Origin: an uncultured Lachnospiraceae bacterium
GTDB lineage: Bacteria; Bacillota; Clostridia; Lachnospirales; Lachnospiraceae
Reading direction: 5' to 3'
DNA length: 64,000 nt
Assembly (NCBI GenBank): GCA_951800685.1
Contig: CATOJY010000002.1
Coordinates: 62,001-126,000, forward strand
Position numbers and translations under genes: made by a program. Numbering within the stretch: the stretch's first letter is position 1; the number at the start of each line of letters is the position of its first letter. Positions 18,318-28,044 of the stretch are shown piece after piece. The notes below the pieces were generated by a model. It saw nothing but the letters and a program-made list of their open reading frames with translations. It had not been told where the DNA came from and did no database searches.

Positions 18318-19499
18318 ATGAACGATAAGATTGTATTTTATTTGCATGGTGGCAGCGGGAATCATGGTTGCGAGGCAATCTTAAACAGCACCTGCCATAT
18401 GATCGAAGATCTTCCTAAGCTTCTTGTGACCAACAGTGAGAAGGAGGACAGGTTCTATTCGCTGGAACCGTTATGTGATCTTCTGCAGGAGAGGAAGATC
18501 GCAGAACATTTCTTTGCGCATGTCTGGTATTATGTGTGGCGGGCGGTGTTTCATGACCCGGAATCTTTTATGCGCTACCGCTTCCGCGCGGTTTTGGGCA
18601 GGAATCGTGCACCACTGTATATTTCCACAGGCGGTGATATGTACTGTTACGAAATTTCCAAGAAAGAGGCGATCGTTGCAAACAGCACCTTTGTCAGAGC
18701 TGGGGCGAGGACGATACTCTGGGGGTGTTCGCTGGAACCGGAACTGTTAGAGGAGCCGGAAGTTGTGGCGGATATGAAGCGGTATGCACTGATCACACCT
18801 AGGGAGTCGATCACAGCAGAGGCTTTGAAGAAGGCGGGGGTAGTGGAGAATGTAAAACTGTTTCCCGATCCGGCGTTTGCGCTTGAAGCGGAGAAAATAC
18901 AGCTTCCAGAGGGATTTGCTGCTGGAAGAACGATCGGAATCAATGTCAGTCCAATGATTGTCCGACATGAAAAAATTGATGGAATTACACTTGATAATTA
19001 CCGGAAACTAATAGAACATATCTTACAGACTACGGAGGATTGCGTGGCGCTGATTCCGCATGTCATGTGGAACTATAATGACGACAGGCTGACGCTGCAG
19101 GAACTTTATAGAGGATTTGAGGCTAATGAGAGGGTACTGCTCTTCCCGGATCTGTCCTGTCAGAAACTGAAATATATCATTTCCCAGTGTAAAGCTTTCA
19201 TAGGTGCAAGGACCCATGCGACCATTGCAGCTTATTCGAGCTGTGTGCCTACGCTTGTGGTGGGGTATTCTGTGAAAGCCAGAGGGATAGCGAGAGATCT
19301 GTTTGGGACAGAAGATAAATATGTCCTGCCGGTGCAGGCGCTGGAAAATCCACAGGAATTGATTCAGGCATATGACTGGATGATGGAGCGGGAGGGAGAG
19401 ATCCGCGACAGACTTAAGGCAGTTATGCCAGCGTACTGTGCCAGGGCGAAAGCGGCAGGTGATGAGATCCGCAAAATCTGGGCGGAATGTCATGTGTAG
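18318..19499 (+). CDS. polysaccharide pyruvyl transferase family protein
   Basis: A 393-residue protein of the PF04230 family (CsaB, WcaK, EpsO), which transfers pyruvate from phosphoenolpyruvate to a glycan sugar to form an acidic ketal. The N-terminal LHGGSGNHGCEAIL (9-22) fits the family's opening GNxGxxA loop, STGGDMY is the middle block, and GARTHA (296-301) corresponds to the conserved GxRxH substrate site. The start is taken as ATG 18318, because GATGAGG is nine bases upstream; ATG 18303 would sit directly on its own ribosome site. It would give the polymer negative charge. A minority of family members have other roles. Confidence 0.85.
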   Translation: MNDKIVFYLHGGSGNHGCEAILNSTCHMIEDLPKLLVTNSEKEDRFYSLEPLCDLLQERKIAEHFFAHVWYYVWRAVFHDPESFMRYRFRAVLGRNRAPLYISTGGDMYCYEISKKEAIVANSTFVRAGARTILWGCSLEPELLEEPEVVADMKRYALITPRESITAEALKKAGVVENVKLFPDPAFALEAEKIQLPEGFAAGRTIGINVSPMIVRHEKIDGITLDNYRKLIEHILQTTEDCVALIPHVMWNYNDDRLTLQELYRGFEANERVLLFPDLSCQKLKYIISQCKAFIGARTHATIAAYSSCVPTLVVGYSVKARGIARDLFGTEDKYVLPVQALENPQELIQAYDWMMEREGEIRDRLKAVMPAYCARAKAAGDEIRKIWAECHV

Positions 19500-19595
19500 G
19501 GATAAGAGATCACAGGAGAGGAAACACTGGGCAAGGCAGTAAACAGGCATGCTGCATGAGGGATCAATGCGGCGGATCAAGTGAAAGGCAACCGG

Positions 19596-21128
19596 ATGGG
19601 CAGAGTTAAACAAGCTGAGAAGAATATCTTCTTTGGTTATATCAGTAATTTCATAATCCTGGCGGTGGGACTTTTACAGAGAGATGTGTTCATCAGGACG
19701 CTGGGAAAGACCCTTCTGGGGGTCAACAGCCTGTATACGGATATCTTAAGTATGCTTTCCCTGGCAGAGCTGGGGATTGGGAGTGCTTTAAATTACAGCC
19801 TCTATAAGCCGGTTGCCCAGGGGGATCAGGAAAAAATCAAGTCCTATATGCGGCTGTACCGGACAGCCTATATGGCGATCGCGGGGGTCATAGCGGTGAT
19901 CGGCCTTGCGCTTGTTCCTTTTTTGCCTTATCTGATCAAGGAAAGCGAGAGGGGCGCGATATCAGGCAGGGAACTGACGATCTATTATCTGATCTTTCTC
20001 TTTAATACGGTAAGTACTTACTTTGTGGCCTACAAGTATAGTCTGGCCAATGCGCAGCAGCGTAATTATATACAGACGAACATCGCGACGATCACTAAGA
20101 TCGCCACAGTGCTTGCGCAGATCATTGTGCTGTATGTGACGAAAAATTTTCTGCTGTATCTGTTAATCCAGGCAGCCGTAGAATTGGTACAGAAGATTTT
20201 TGTGAGTCTTTATTTTAATAGACTCTATCCCTACCTGCGGGATAAGAATATCCGAAAACTGGAAAAGCAGGAGACAGATGTTGTCATCACGAAGACGAAG
20301 GCGCTGATGTTCCATAAGATCGGAGATGTGGCGAGGTTGTCTACGGATACAGTGATTATTACCTGGTTTATGAATGTGGACTGGGTAGGGATCGTAGGCA
20401 ATTATACGATGATTATCACCTATGCAGTGAACTTTATCAGTGTGATTTTTAATTCGGTGATCTCAGGATTCGGCAATCTGGTGGCTACGGAGTCCAAGGA
20501 GAAGCAGCATGCCATGTTTAAGGTGTACCGGTTCTTCGCCTGCTGGTTGTATGGATTTGCAGCGGTCGGGTTTTGGCTGCTTCTGACGCCGCTTATTGTG
20601 GGAATCTGGTTAGATGAGAGCTGGCGGTTGGGACAGACAGTGTTGACATTGATCCTGGTGGATCTGTATTTTAAGGGCGGCAGAACTGTGCTGGTCAATT
20701 TCAAGATTGCGGCGGGAGTTTTTGAACAGGATAGATATCTTTCCCTGATCCAGGGAATCGTGAATCTGGTGCTGTCAATCATAGGAATTCAGTATATTGG
20801 CCTTGCAGGTGTCTATGTGGGCACAGTAGTGTCCGGGGTGATGGCCAATCTGATCCAGCCGGTGATTGTATACAGAGACTGCTTTGGGAGACGTGCGTGG
20901 TCCTACTTTGCGGATTCCGTGAAGTATATTGGGGTGATTGCGGCAGTGGCAGCAGCCATGGTGCCAGTGAAACATCTGGTGATGGGAGAGGTGAATCTGA
21001 TTACCTTTGCCGGGATGGCGCTGATCATCACATTCGTTTATAATGCGGCATTTGTGCTGGTATTTAGGCGAACGGAAGAGTTTAGTTATCTGTGGGCGCT
21101 GGTGAAGGGAAAGTTATGGAGAAGTTGA
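19596..21128 (+). CDS. Wzx-type lipid-linked repeat-unit flippase
   Basis: A 510-residue protein with roughly twelve to fourteen hydrophobic spans, as expected for a MATE/MOP-superfamily Wzx flippase. The first helix region GYISNFIILAVGLLQRDVFIRTLG and ELGIGSALNYSLYKPVA are typical of Clostridia capsule Wzx proteins. Wzx moves undecaprenyl-diphosphate-linked repeat units to the outer face for Wzy polymerisation. AAAGG before ATG 19596 chooses this over the in-frame GTG at 19581. It is the only MOP-type flippase here, beside three ABC flippases of a different superfamily. Confidence 0.9.
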   Translation: MGRVKQAEKNIFFGYISNFIILAVGLLQRDVFIRTLGKTLLGVNSLYTDILSMLSLAELGIGSALNYSLYKPVAQGDQEKIKSYMRLYRTAYMAIAGVIAVIGLALVPFLPYLIKESERGAISGRELTIYYLIFLFNTVSTYFVAYKYSLANAQQRNYIQTNIATITKIATVLAQIIVLYVTKNFLLYLLIQAAVELVQKIFVSLYFNRLYPYLRDKNIRKLEKQETDVVITKTKALMFHKIGDVARLSTDTVIITWFMNVDWVGIVGNYTMIITYAVNFISVIFNSVISGFGNLVATESKEKQHAMFKVYRFFACWLYGFAAVGFWLLLTPLIVGIWLDESWRLGQTVLTLILVDLYFKGGRTVLVNFKIAAGVFEQDRYLSLIQGIVNLVLSIIGIQYIGLAGVYVGTVVSGVMANLIQPVIVYRDCFGRRAWSYFADSVKYIGVIAAVAAAMVPVKHLVMGEVNLITFAGMALIITFVYNAAFVLVFRRTEEFSYLWALVKGKLWRS

Positions 21129-21161
21129 GTGATATCATAGCAGTTTAAGGGAAATATAAGG

Positions 21162-22328
21162 ATGGGACAAATGGATAAAAGAATCTTAATGGATACGGCT
21201 TGCCAGGATCTGTTGACTTATGGAATCTGGGATGGAAAGCACAGACTTAAGTATCTGATCAAGAAGTATGGACTGCGCCGCACGGAGGCGCCGCAGGATC
21301 TGATCTTCTGGCCTACCGGACTGTTGGCTGCAGGCCTGTGGCAGTGCCGGCAGGAGATAGAGGAAAGAAGACATGACAGGAAAGATGTAGAAGAGCAGTC
21401 TGTGAAAGGCGGGGGAGGGGATGCCCAGGGCGGACAGGAAGCATATGATGGCCGGCAGGGGTCAGCAGGGATTGAATGGACGCTGATGCGCTATTATGGC
21501 AGATGGCTTGAGAAAGGCAGCAAGATCCTATGGCTGGATGATCTGCTGGCGGGTGAGACACTGTTAAATCTGTGTGAGACCTATAGAAAAAAGAAAGAGG
21601 ACAATGATTTCATAAATGAAAGGACTGTGGAAAGCTATCGTCAGGCAGTGGAAAAATTGGCGGAATTCGCACTTGCCTATCCAACTGACGAGGCAGGCAG
21701 TTTCCCCTATCGGGAGGCGCAGAAGAATGGTTATATCTTTGCAGATTCTATTGGACTGGCATGTCCCTTCCTGTACCAATATGGAGTAATCTATGATAAA
21801 AAGGAGACTATGGAACTGGCGGTGAAGCAGATTGTTAATTTCCTGGCCTACGGCATGGATGATACCACTGGGCTTCCTTATCATGGTTACCGGATCAAAG
21901 ATGACTGTAAGTACGGCATTATAGGATGGGGAAGGGCAGTGGGATGGCTGTTACGTGGTATGATAGGATGTATGACAACGGCTTACGGCGCGGAGCGGCT
22001 TACGGATTCTTATGTGGGAATAGTCGATGCAGCGCTGGCATTCCAGCGAAAGGACGGCTATTTTTCCTGGCAGATGCAGGCGGTAGAAGGGCCGGCGGAT
22101 ACTTCTGCAACGGGCATGATCTGCGCTGCAGTAAAAAAGGGGATCTCTCTTGGCATTTTGCAGGATCAGAAATATGAACAGGCGCTGCAGGCAGGCAGAA
22201 GCGCGATCGAGAAATCCGTCCGGGACGGCAGAGTCTATGACTGCTCTGGGGAATGTGAAGGATTTGGGCAGTACCCGCAGCGGTATGGCGCGTATCCCTG
22301 GGCACTTGGGCCGGCACTGATGTTGTAA
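21162..22328 (+). CDS. GH88/GH105-like unsaturated glucuronyl/rhamnogalacturonyl hydrolase
   Basis: A 388-residue alpha/alpha-barrel-like protein. FADSIGL (194-200; Asp195), WGRAVGW (256-262) and DTSATGM (313-319) correspond to the DxxxM, WxRGxGW and ETSxTA motifs of PF07470 hydrolases, which remove unsaturated uronic acid from polysaccharide-lyase products. A Gly/Gln/Glu-rich insertion (about 65-105) is not expected in the family. There is no signal peptide, so it would act in the cytoplasm, which is odd for a gene between a flippase and a polymerase. It may recycle failed glycan, trim an intermediate, or have a changed activity. ATG 21162 or 21171 are both possible starts. Confidence 0.72.
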   Translation: MGQMDKRILMDTACQDLLTYGIWDGKHRLKYLIKKYGLRRTEAPQDLIFWPTGLLAAGLWQCRQEIEERRHDRKDVEEQSVKGGGGDAQGGQEAYDGRQGSAGIEWTLMRYYGRWLEKGSKILWLDDLLAGETLLNLCETYRKKKEDNDFINERTVESYRQAVEKLAEFALAYPTDEAGSFPYREAQKNGYIFADSIGLACPFLYQYGVIYDKKETMELAVKQIVNFLAYGMDDTTGLPYHGYRIKDDCKYGIIGWGRAVGWLLRGMIGCMTTAYGAERLTDSYVGIVDAALAFQRKDGYFSWQMQAVEGPADTSATGMICAAVKKGISLGILQDQKYEQALQAGRSAIEKSVRDGRVYDCSGECEGFGQYPQRYGAYPWALGPALML

Positions 22329-22344
22329 GGAAAGGCAGCAGAGA

Positions 22345-23946
22345 ATGAACAAATCTATCAAAAAGACAGCATTTAAGAACAAAATAGAAGTGACATGGGA
22401 AGAGGCATGTTATTTTGGTTTCTTTGTGTTACTGTCGCTTACCAAAGGCCTGGGACTTTATGAGGGACAGAAACTGTTTGAACTGCTGGTTCTTCCGGCG
22501 TTTGTGTTTGCCCTTGTGAAACTGGCGATCACGCCTTACACGAAAAGACAATGGGTTGTGCAGATTCTTCTTCTGCTCCTTGTGGCTATTGTGTACTATA
22601 ACTCCAGGGAAAGAGGGATTCTTTTCTTAAGTTTTACGGTACTTGGCATGAAAAATATTTCGGTGAAGAAGGTATTCCATGTGGGGTTGTGGGTATGGTC
22701 TGCCTGTGCCGTCTTTCTAAGTATCTTCTCATTCCTTCGCATAGAGCATACGGTGTACCGGGTACATGCTAAGCTGGGGCTGGGGCATATCTTCCGCTGG
22801 AGTCTGGGATTCAGTCATCCCAATATTCTGCACATTACTTATATGGCGCTTTGCGCCTTCCTTCTCTATGAGTTGGGGGAGAATTATAAATGCAGACATT
22901 TTATAGTCCTGATGGCGGGCAATCTGCTGGTATTTTTCTATTCGATCAGTTATACCGGTTTCGGGATCGTGACGGTTTTGTTGGCGGGTGCGCTGTATGT
23001 GCGGTTTCGGCCGCGGTTTGGCATCGTGGAGAAAGCGCTGGCGAATCTGGTACTGCCGGTCTGCCTGGTCCTGTCGTTCGTCCTGCCTTTCTTTATCAAT
23101 GGAAACCGGTATTCCCGCATGATACAGAAGTTAAATTTTATACTGAATACGAGGATCTGGCTGGCAGAGCAGTTCCTAAAGTCAGAATACCGGAGTCTTT
23201 TCGGGGCTGATATTTCGAAAGTAGTAAAGTCATCTATGACTATGGACAATTCCTATGTGTGGGGCTATATTAATTATGGTCTGGTCTTTTTTGTGATTCT
23301 GATAGCGGGGTATTTTGTCCTGTTGTTTTATGATACCCATAGACAGCGCACCAGGGAGTTAGTCATTCTGGTATGTTTCCTGGGAGCAGGATGGACGGAA
23401 CCGTTGTTGTTTAACACTTCTTTCAAGAATGTTACGCTGCTCTTTCTTGGAAGCTTGCTGTTTTTGCAGAAAGGCGGGGCAAAGGAATACTGTCTTTTCC
23501 CCAAAATGCAAGGAAACGTCGAGATTCCCCTGGCGGGGATTCCAGACAAAATGGCAGCGAGAGCTGCTGAGATCTGGAAGGGCAGTAAGAAGAAAGTTTT
23601 GTGTCTGGCAGTGATGGGAGCGGCAGCAGGATTCCTTCTTTGCGGTGTGTTTTATAGAGCGCCGGAAGGGTATGTGGTACCCCGTCATTATACGGATGGG
23701 CTGGAGGAAGATTCCGTGTATTTAACCAGTGAAGAGGATTCGGTCTATACGGGATGGAAGGTTATGAATTATGTGGACGAGAAGACGCCGATGCAGCTTG
23801 TGCAGGGCAAGGCGGTGGCATTAGAGACAGCTAGATATTACGTGGGCAGTGGATTGATCTGTGGTTTCTTCGCCGGCATGGGCAGCATTCTGTATTGTGG
23901 GCTTACCGGCAGAAAAAGAGGCAGTCTGAGCAATGGCAGCGTGTGA
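22345..23946 (+). CDS. O-antigen ligase/polymerase-like membrane protein (Wzy-like), copy 2, with C-terminal extension
   Basis: A 533-residue polytopic protein with about ten spans in its first 400 residues. LGFSHPN (154-160) is the counterpart of GMGHPN in the first polymerase, and the N-terminal PYTKRQW segment is shared, so these are paralogs. Unlike copy 1 it has a further module: a span near 414-432, an outside segment of about 60 residues rich in acidic residues and repeated DSVY (EEDSVYLTSEEDSVY), and a final span near 493-513. The extension could set chain length or hold a partner; no known domain is recognised. The gene follows the hydrolase with a 16-base gap and AGGAAAGG upstream. 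Confidence 0.78.
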   Translation: MNKSIKKTAFKNKIEVTWEEACYFGFFVLLSLTKGLGLYEGQKLFELLVLPAFVFALVKLAITPYTKRQWVVQILLLLLVAIVYYNSRERGILFLSFTVLGMKNISVKKVFHVGLWVWSACAVFLSIFSFLRIEHTVYRVHAKLGLGHIFRWSLGFSHPNILHITYMALCAFLLYELGENYKCRHFIVLMAGNLLVFFYSISYTGFGIVTVLLAGALYVRFRPRFGIVEKALANLVLPVCLVLSFVLPFFINGNRYSRMIQKLNFILNTRIWLAEQFLKSEYRSLFGADISKVVKSSMTMDNSYVWGYINYGLVFFVILIAGYFVLLFYDTHRQRTRELVILVCFLGAGWTEPLLFNTSFKNVTLLFLGSLLFLQKGGAKEYCLFPKMQGNVEIPLAGIPDKMAARAAEIWKGSKKKVLCLAVMGAAAGFLLCGVFYRAPEGYVVPRHYTDGLEEDSVYLTSEEDSVYTGWKVMNYVDEKTPMQLVQGKAVALETARYYVGSGLICGFFAGMGSILYCGLTGRKRGSLSNGSV

Positions 23947-24020
23947 TGGGCAGCTAGGCTGTCCCATAGACAAGCTCTCTGGAGATGAGCAAAGTATTTG
24001 GAAGAGCATAGGTGGAGAGG

Positions 24021-26048
24021 ATGAACAAAGAAGAACTGCAATATTGCAAAATACTGAAGACAAACATCAACGTGACAAATATGGATAAGACAGTTTCCTA
24101 TATTACAAATAATCTGGAAGCGTTGAAAGGGAACTATATCTGTGTGTCCAATGTGCATACTACGGTGATGGCTTTTCGGGATGAGGCGTACCGTAAGGTG
24201 CAGAACAGCGCTGCGATGGCTCTGCCGGATGGACAGCCGCTTGCGATCACCAGCCGGAGGCGGGGATATACCCATGCAGAGCGTGTACCGGGACCGGATC
24301 TGATGCCGGCGATCCTGCAGCTTTCCCAGGAGAAAGGTTACAGCCATTATTTCTATGGCAGTACAGAGTATACTTTGGAAAAGCTGCGGGTGTCTTTGCT
24401 GCAGAAATATCCGGCGCTTAAGATCGCAGGTATGTATGCGCCGCCGTTCCGTAAATTGACGGACGAAGAGGACGAAGAGGTCGTTCGCAGGATCAATGAA
24501 AGCGGCGCAGATTTCGTGTGGGTTGCGCTGGGGGCGCCCAAACAGGAGAAATGGATGTATGAACACAAAAACAGGGTGGGTGGCCTGATGATCGGTGTCG
24601 GGGCGGCTTTTGATTTCCTGGCTGGAACGGTGAAACGTGCTCCGGAATGGATGCAGCGTTTCTGTATGGAATGGGTCTTCCGGATTAGCCAGGATCCCAG
24701 ACGCATGCTGCCTCGTTATCTCAATACTAATTTTGCTTTTGTCTATCATACGAGCAGAGAGGCAAGGGAAATGCGCCGCAGGAAGAGGGCAGGCGTGCCA
24801 GCAGCAGGAAATAACACAGGAAAGCCGGCGGAAAACAGCGCCAAAGACCATGGGCCTCATGCTAGAAGAGACCATGCGCCGGATGGCAGTAAGCGAGCAA
24901 GACTGGCCAAAGATGCGTTGCGTATCGCTATGATTGGGCACAAGCGCATTCCGTCCAGGGAAGGCGGTGTGGAAATCGTGGTGGAAGAGCTGGCGGTACG
25001 GCTGGCGGCCAGGGGTCATTACGTGGATGCCTATAACCGTTATGGGCATCATGTGTCCGGTAAGAAATATGATGAGGAATATGGCTGGAAAGGCAGGAAA
25101 TTCTATAAGGGAGTCAGAGTCTATATTATACCGACTTTCAGGACAAGCAAGCTGAATGCGATTGTCTATAGTTTTCTGGCGACGCTTAGGGCATTGTTTG
25201 GCAGGTATGATGTGATCCATTATCATGCAGAGGGGCCTTGCGCTATGCTGTGGATCCCGAAACTTTTTCACAAAAAGGTTGTTGTGACAATCCATGGATT
25301 GGACTGGCAGAGAGCAAAATGGGGAAATTTCGCCTCTTATGTTATTAAATTCGGGGAAAAGATGGCCGCAAAATATGCAGATGAAGTGATTGTCTTGTCT
25401 GAGAATGTACGGCAGTACTTTGCAGATACGTATCACAGAGAGGTTACCTATATCCCTAATGGTATTGGCAGGCCAGAGCAGAAAGAGCCGCAGATGATCA
25501 CAGAAAAATACGGGCTTAAGAAAGAAGGATACTTCCTGTCCCTTGGAAGAATTGTGCCGGAAAAGGGAGTGCATTATCTGATCGAAGCCTTTTCGAAGCT
25601 GGACACGGATAAGAAGCTGGTGATCGCAGGCGGCAACAGTCATGCGGTAGAGTATATGGATCAGATTCACCGGATGGCTGCGTTAGATGAGAGAGTCATC
25701 ATGACAGATTTTGTACAGGGACAGATTCTGGAGGAATTATATTCCAATGCCTATGCGTTTGTCCTGCCGAGTGATGTAGAGGGAATGGCGCTGACGCTGC
25801 TTGAGGCCATGAGTTATGGGGATTGCTGCCTTGTGAGTGATATCTGTGAAAATACAGAAGTGGTGGAAGAGAATGCGTTGATCTTCCGTAAAGGGGATGT
25901 GAAAGATTTGCAGAGGAAGCTGGAAGATTTGCTGGTACATCCAGAGAAAGTGGAGGAATACGGCAGCCGGAGTGCAGACTTTATCTGTGGGAAGTATAAC
26001 TGGGACGATGTAGTGGATGAGACAATTCAGATCTATCGAAAGAAGTAA
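24021..26048 (+). CDS. fusion of WecG/TagA/CpsF (GT26) and GT4 glycosyltransferases
   Basis: A 675-residue protein with two complete enzymes. Residues 10-250 are GT26: LPDG (68-71, the conserved Asp), GAPKQEKW (171-178, the conserved Gln-Glu pair) and GVGAAFDFLAG (192-202). This family transfers ManNAc or ManNAcA to lipid-linked GlcNAc. Residues 250-298 form a charged, low-complexity linker. Residues 299-675 are a GT4 starting RIAMIGHKRIPSREGGVE (301-318), like the rhamnosyltransferase-type DUF1972 group, with the EGMALTLLE motif near the end. The order suggests two consecutive sugar additions by one chain. The GTG at 24012 is rejected because AGGTGG is placed for ATG 24021. Moderately sure of both domains, less of the donors. 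Confidence 0.88.
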   Translation: MNKEELQYCKILKTNINVTNMDKTVSYITNNLEALKGNYICVSNVHTTVMAFRDEAYRKVQNSAAMALPDGQPLAITSRRRGYTHAERVPGPDLMPAILQLSQEKGYSHYFYGSTEYTLEKLRVSLLQKYPALKIAGMYAPPFRKLTDEEDEEVVRRINESGADFVWVALGAPKQEKWMYEHKNRVGGLMIGVGAAFDFLAGTVKRAPEWMQRFCMEWVFRISQDPRRMLPRYLNTNFAFVYHTSREAREMRRRKRAGVPAAGNNTGKPAENSAKDHGPHARRDHAPDGSKRARLAKDALRIAMIGHKRIPSREGGVEIVVEELAVRLAARGHYVDAYNRYGHHVSGKKYDEEYGWKGRKFYKGVRVYIIPTFRTSKLNAIVYSFLATLRALFGRYDVIHYHAEGPCAMLWIPKLFHKKVVVTIHGLDWQRAKWGNFASYVIKFGEKMAAKYADEVIVLSENVRQYFADTYHREVTYIPNGIGRPEQKEPQMITEKYGLKKEGYFLSLGRIVPEKGVHYLIEAFSKLDTDKKLVIAGGNSHAVEYMDQIHRMAALDERVIMTDFVQGQILEELYSNAYAFVLPSDVEGMALTLLEAMSYGDCCLVSDICENTEVVEENALIFRKGDVKDLQRKLEDLLVHPEKVEEYGSRSADFICGKYNWDDVVDETIQIYRKK

Positions 26049-26128
26049 GAAGACAGGTTCTGAAACGAATATAGGAATTTAGATAGCAAGATAGAGGTAA
26101 GACGAAACATTTCAGAATGGAAGAAAAG

Positions 26129-27994
26129 ATGCGTAAAAGAAATTATCTGCTCCTGATGCTTGTGCTGTTTCTGGGATTAGGACTGCTGTATGGGAATCAG
26201 GTAAGAAGAAACAGAGTGTATTTAAAAATCGACGACAGTGGACCTTATGTCAGCATCAATCAGGAAAACAGCGTTAACAGGATCGACTTGTGGCAGGAGG
26301 AAGAAGGTGGGAAAGCCTATTTCTTTCTTCCCTCCTGTGTCAGATCGCCCATGGTGAGAGTAAGGGGGCTGGAAGACAATACCATACGGATCGATGGTAA
26401 ACTGTATGCAGAGGGAGATAGTTTCCGTTGGGAGGAAGAACGGGAGTATCAGATGCAGTTTATAGGGGATGCCTATGAAGTGCGCACGTATGCGGTAACC
26501 TTTATGCGATCGGCCAATATTCCGGCAGTTTTTATCCATACGGATAGTGGCAGCATGGAATATCTGAATGCAGACAAGGAAAATGAGGAGACGGGTGAGA
26601 TCTGTATTGTGAGAGGAGACGGCAATACAGAATATCAGGGAAAGCTTGAAAGAATATCAGGACGTGGAAACTCAACATGGAATTATGAGAAAAAGCCATA
26701 TGCCTTGAAATTAACAGAGAAATCCCCCTTGTGCGGACTGGACCGGAGCGACCGGTGGCGTTTGTTAGCGCTCTGGCGTGAAGGAAGTAAGATGGACAAT
26801 AAGATCGCTATGGACTTAGCACAGGAGATGGGAATGGCATACAGCACCCAGGGGGTATGGGTGGACTTATATTTGAATGGAGAATATACTGGGTGTTATC
26901 TTTTGACAGAGTCTGTCAGCGTGGGAGAAGGAAGGGTAGACATCTATGATTTAGAAAAAGATAACAAGAGATATAATAAGGATATTGACAGTGCTGTTCC
27001 ATATCAAGAAGAAAATAACAAGGGATATTTAATAGAGAATGGAGACGATATTACAGGCGGTTATCTGATTGAGAAGGACCATCCGAAGCATTATCAAGTG
27101 GAAGCGAATGGTTTTGTGACTTCAGTCGGAAATCAGTTTACGATCAATGCTCCGAAACATACGTCTAAGGAACAGGTAGAATATATACAGAGTTGTGTGG
27201 AAAACATTGAGCAGATGGTGCGGGCTGGCGATCCGCAGATTTGGGAATATTTGGATCTGGACAGTTTTGCCAGAAGATTTCTTTTGGAGGAAGTAGTACT
27301 CAATACAGATGCAGGACTCACCAGCATGTTTTTTTATAAGGAGCAAGGTGACGGAAAACTCTACTCCGGTCCTATGTGGGATTATGACAATTCTCTGGGA
27401 GAACGCAATTCTGACAGTGAGGCAGGATATGATTATACGCTATCCATTGTAGAGACTACGGAGAATGCGTCGAATGTAATAAACTGGTATGCAAAATTGT
27501 ATCAGAACCCGCAGCTGCAGCAGCGTGTGGTGGAAGAGTATGAGAGGATGCTTCCTTTCTTCGAGGAGCTGTTAGAGAGCGGGATTGACGAATATGCAGA
27601 ATGGATCGGGGCATCTCTTAGGATGGACAGTGTCTTATGGGCGGACAAGAATATTAAAGGGGATTCCACTGGGAAATATCCAGAATATGCAGCAAATATT
27701 AAGTATCTGAAATATTTTATTGCCAAAAGGCTGAATTGGCTTTGTGAGCGGTGGGGTGTCGCGCATGAAGAATTCCAGGTGCCTTCTAATGGCCAGATGC
27801 ATACGGTCACCTTTGCAAATTATGAGGGTGTGATCGATACGATGGAGATTATGGATGGTACAGAGCTGGAGAATCCGTTGGAATACGATGAAAGCATGTA
27901 TCAGGGGTGGACAGACGAATATACAGGAGAGAGGTATAGGAGACAGATCCCGATCTATGCAGACACGGTGTTCTATAATGCGAAGTGGGAGTAG
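26129..27994 (+). CDS. CotH kinase family membrane-anchored protein, copy 1
   Basis: A 621-residue protein. A single N-terminal hydrophobic segment (about 5-22) acts as signal anchor, so the bulk should be outside the cell. SGRGNSTW (177-184) opens the CotH fold (PF08757); the DLYLNGEYTGCYLLTE segment and GPMWDYD (414-420), with the metal-binding WDYD, are the other family signatures. CotH proteins are atypical protein kinases, best known for spore-coat phosphorylation. The last 60 residues (VTFANYEG to YNAKW) look like an InlB B-repeat (Flg_new) surface module. The start is set at 26129 by GGAAG upstream and by the Met-Arg start of the paralog at 38633. Its substrate is unknown. Confidence 0.87.
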   Translation: MRKRNYLLLMLVLFLGLGLLYGNQVRRNRVYLKIDDSGPYVSINQENSVNRIDLWQEEEGGKAYFFLPSCVRSPMVRVRGLEDNTIRIDGKLYAEGDSFRWEEEREYQMQFIGDAYEVRTYAVTFMRSANIPAVFIHTDSGSMEYLNADKENEETGEICIVRGDGNTEYQGKLERISGRGNSTWNYEKKPYALKLTEKSPLCGLDRSDRWRLLALWREGSKMDNKIAMDLAQEMGMAYSTQGVWVDLYLNGEYTGCYLLTESVSVGEGRVDIYDLEKDNKRYNKDIDSAVPYQEENNKGYLIENGDDITGGYLIEKDHPKHYQVEANGFVTSVGNQFTINAPKHTSKEQVEYIQSCVENIEQMVRAGDPQIWEYLDLDSFARRFLLEEVVLNTDAGLTSMFFYKEQGDGKLYSGPMWDYDNSLGERNSDSEAGYDYTLSIVETTENASNVINWYAKLYQNPQLQQRVVEEYERMLPFFEELLESGIDEYAEWIGASLRMDSVLWADKNIKGDSTGKYPEYAANIKYLKYFIAKRLNWLCERWGVAHEEFQVPSNGQMHTVTFANYEGVIDTMEIMDGTELENPLEYDESMYQGWTDEYTGERYRRQIPIYADTVFYNAKWE

Positions 27995-28044
27995 TTCTTC
28001 CTTCGTCTGCAGATGCACAGAATGAAAAAGGCGTGGTTATAAAG

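Noticed and set aside
23838-25670. Long minus-strand open frame of 610 codons
   Set aside because: It is antisense to the GT26-GT4 fusion, which has clear domains on the + strand. The minus frame has no recognisable motifs or ribosome site.
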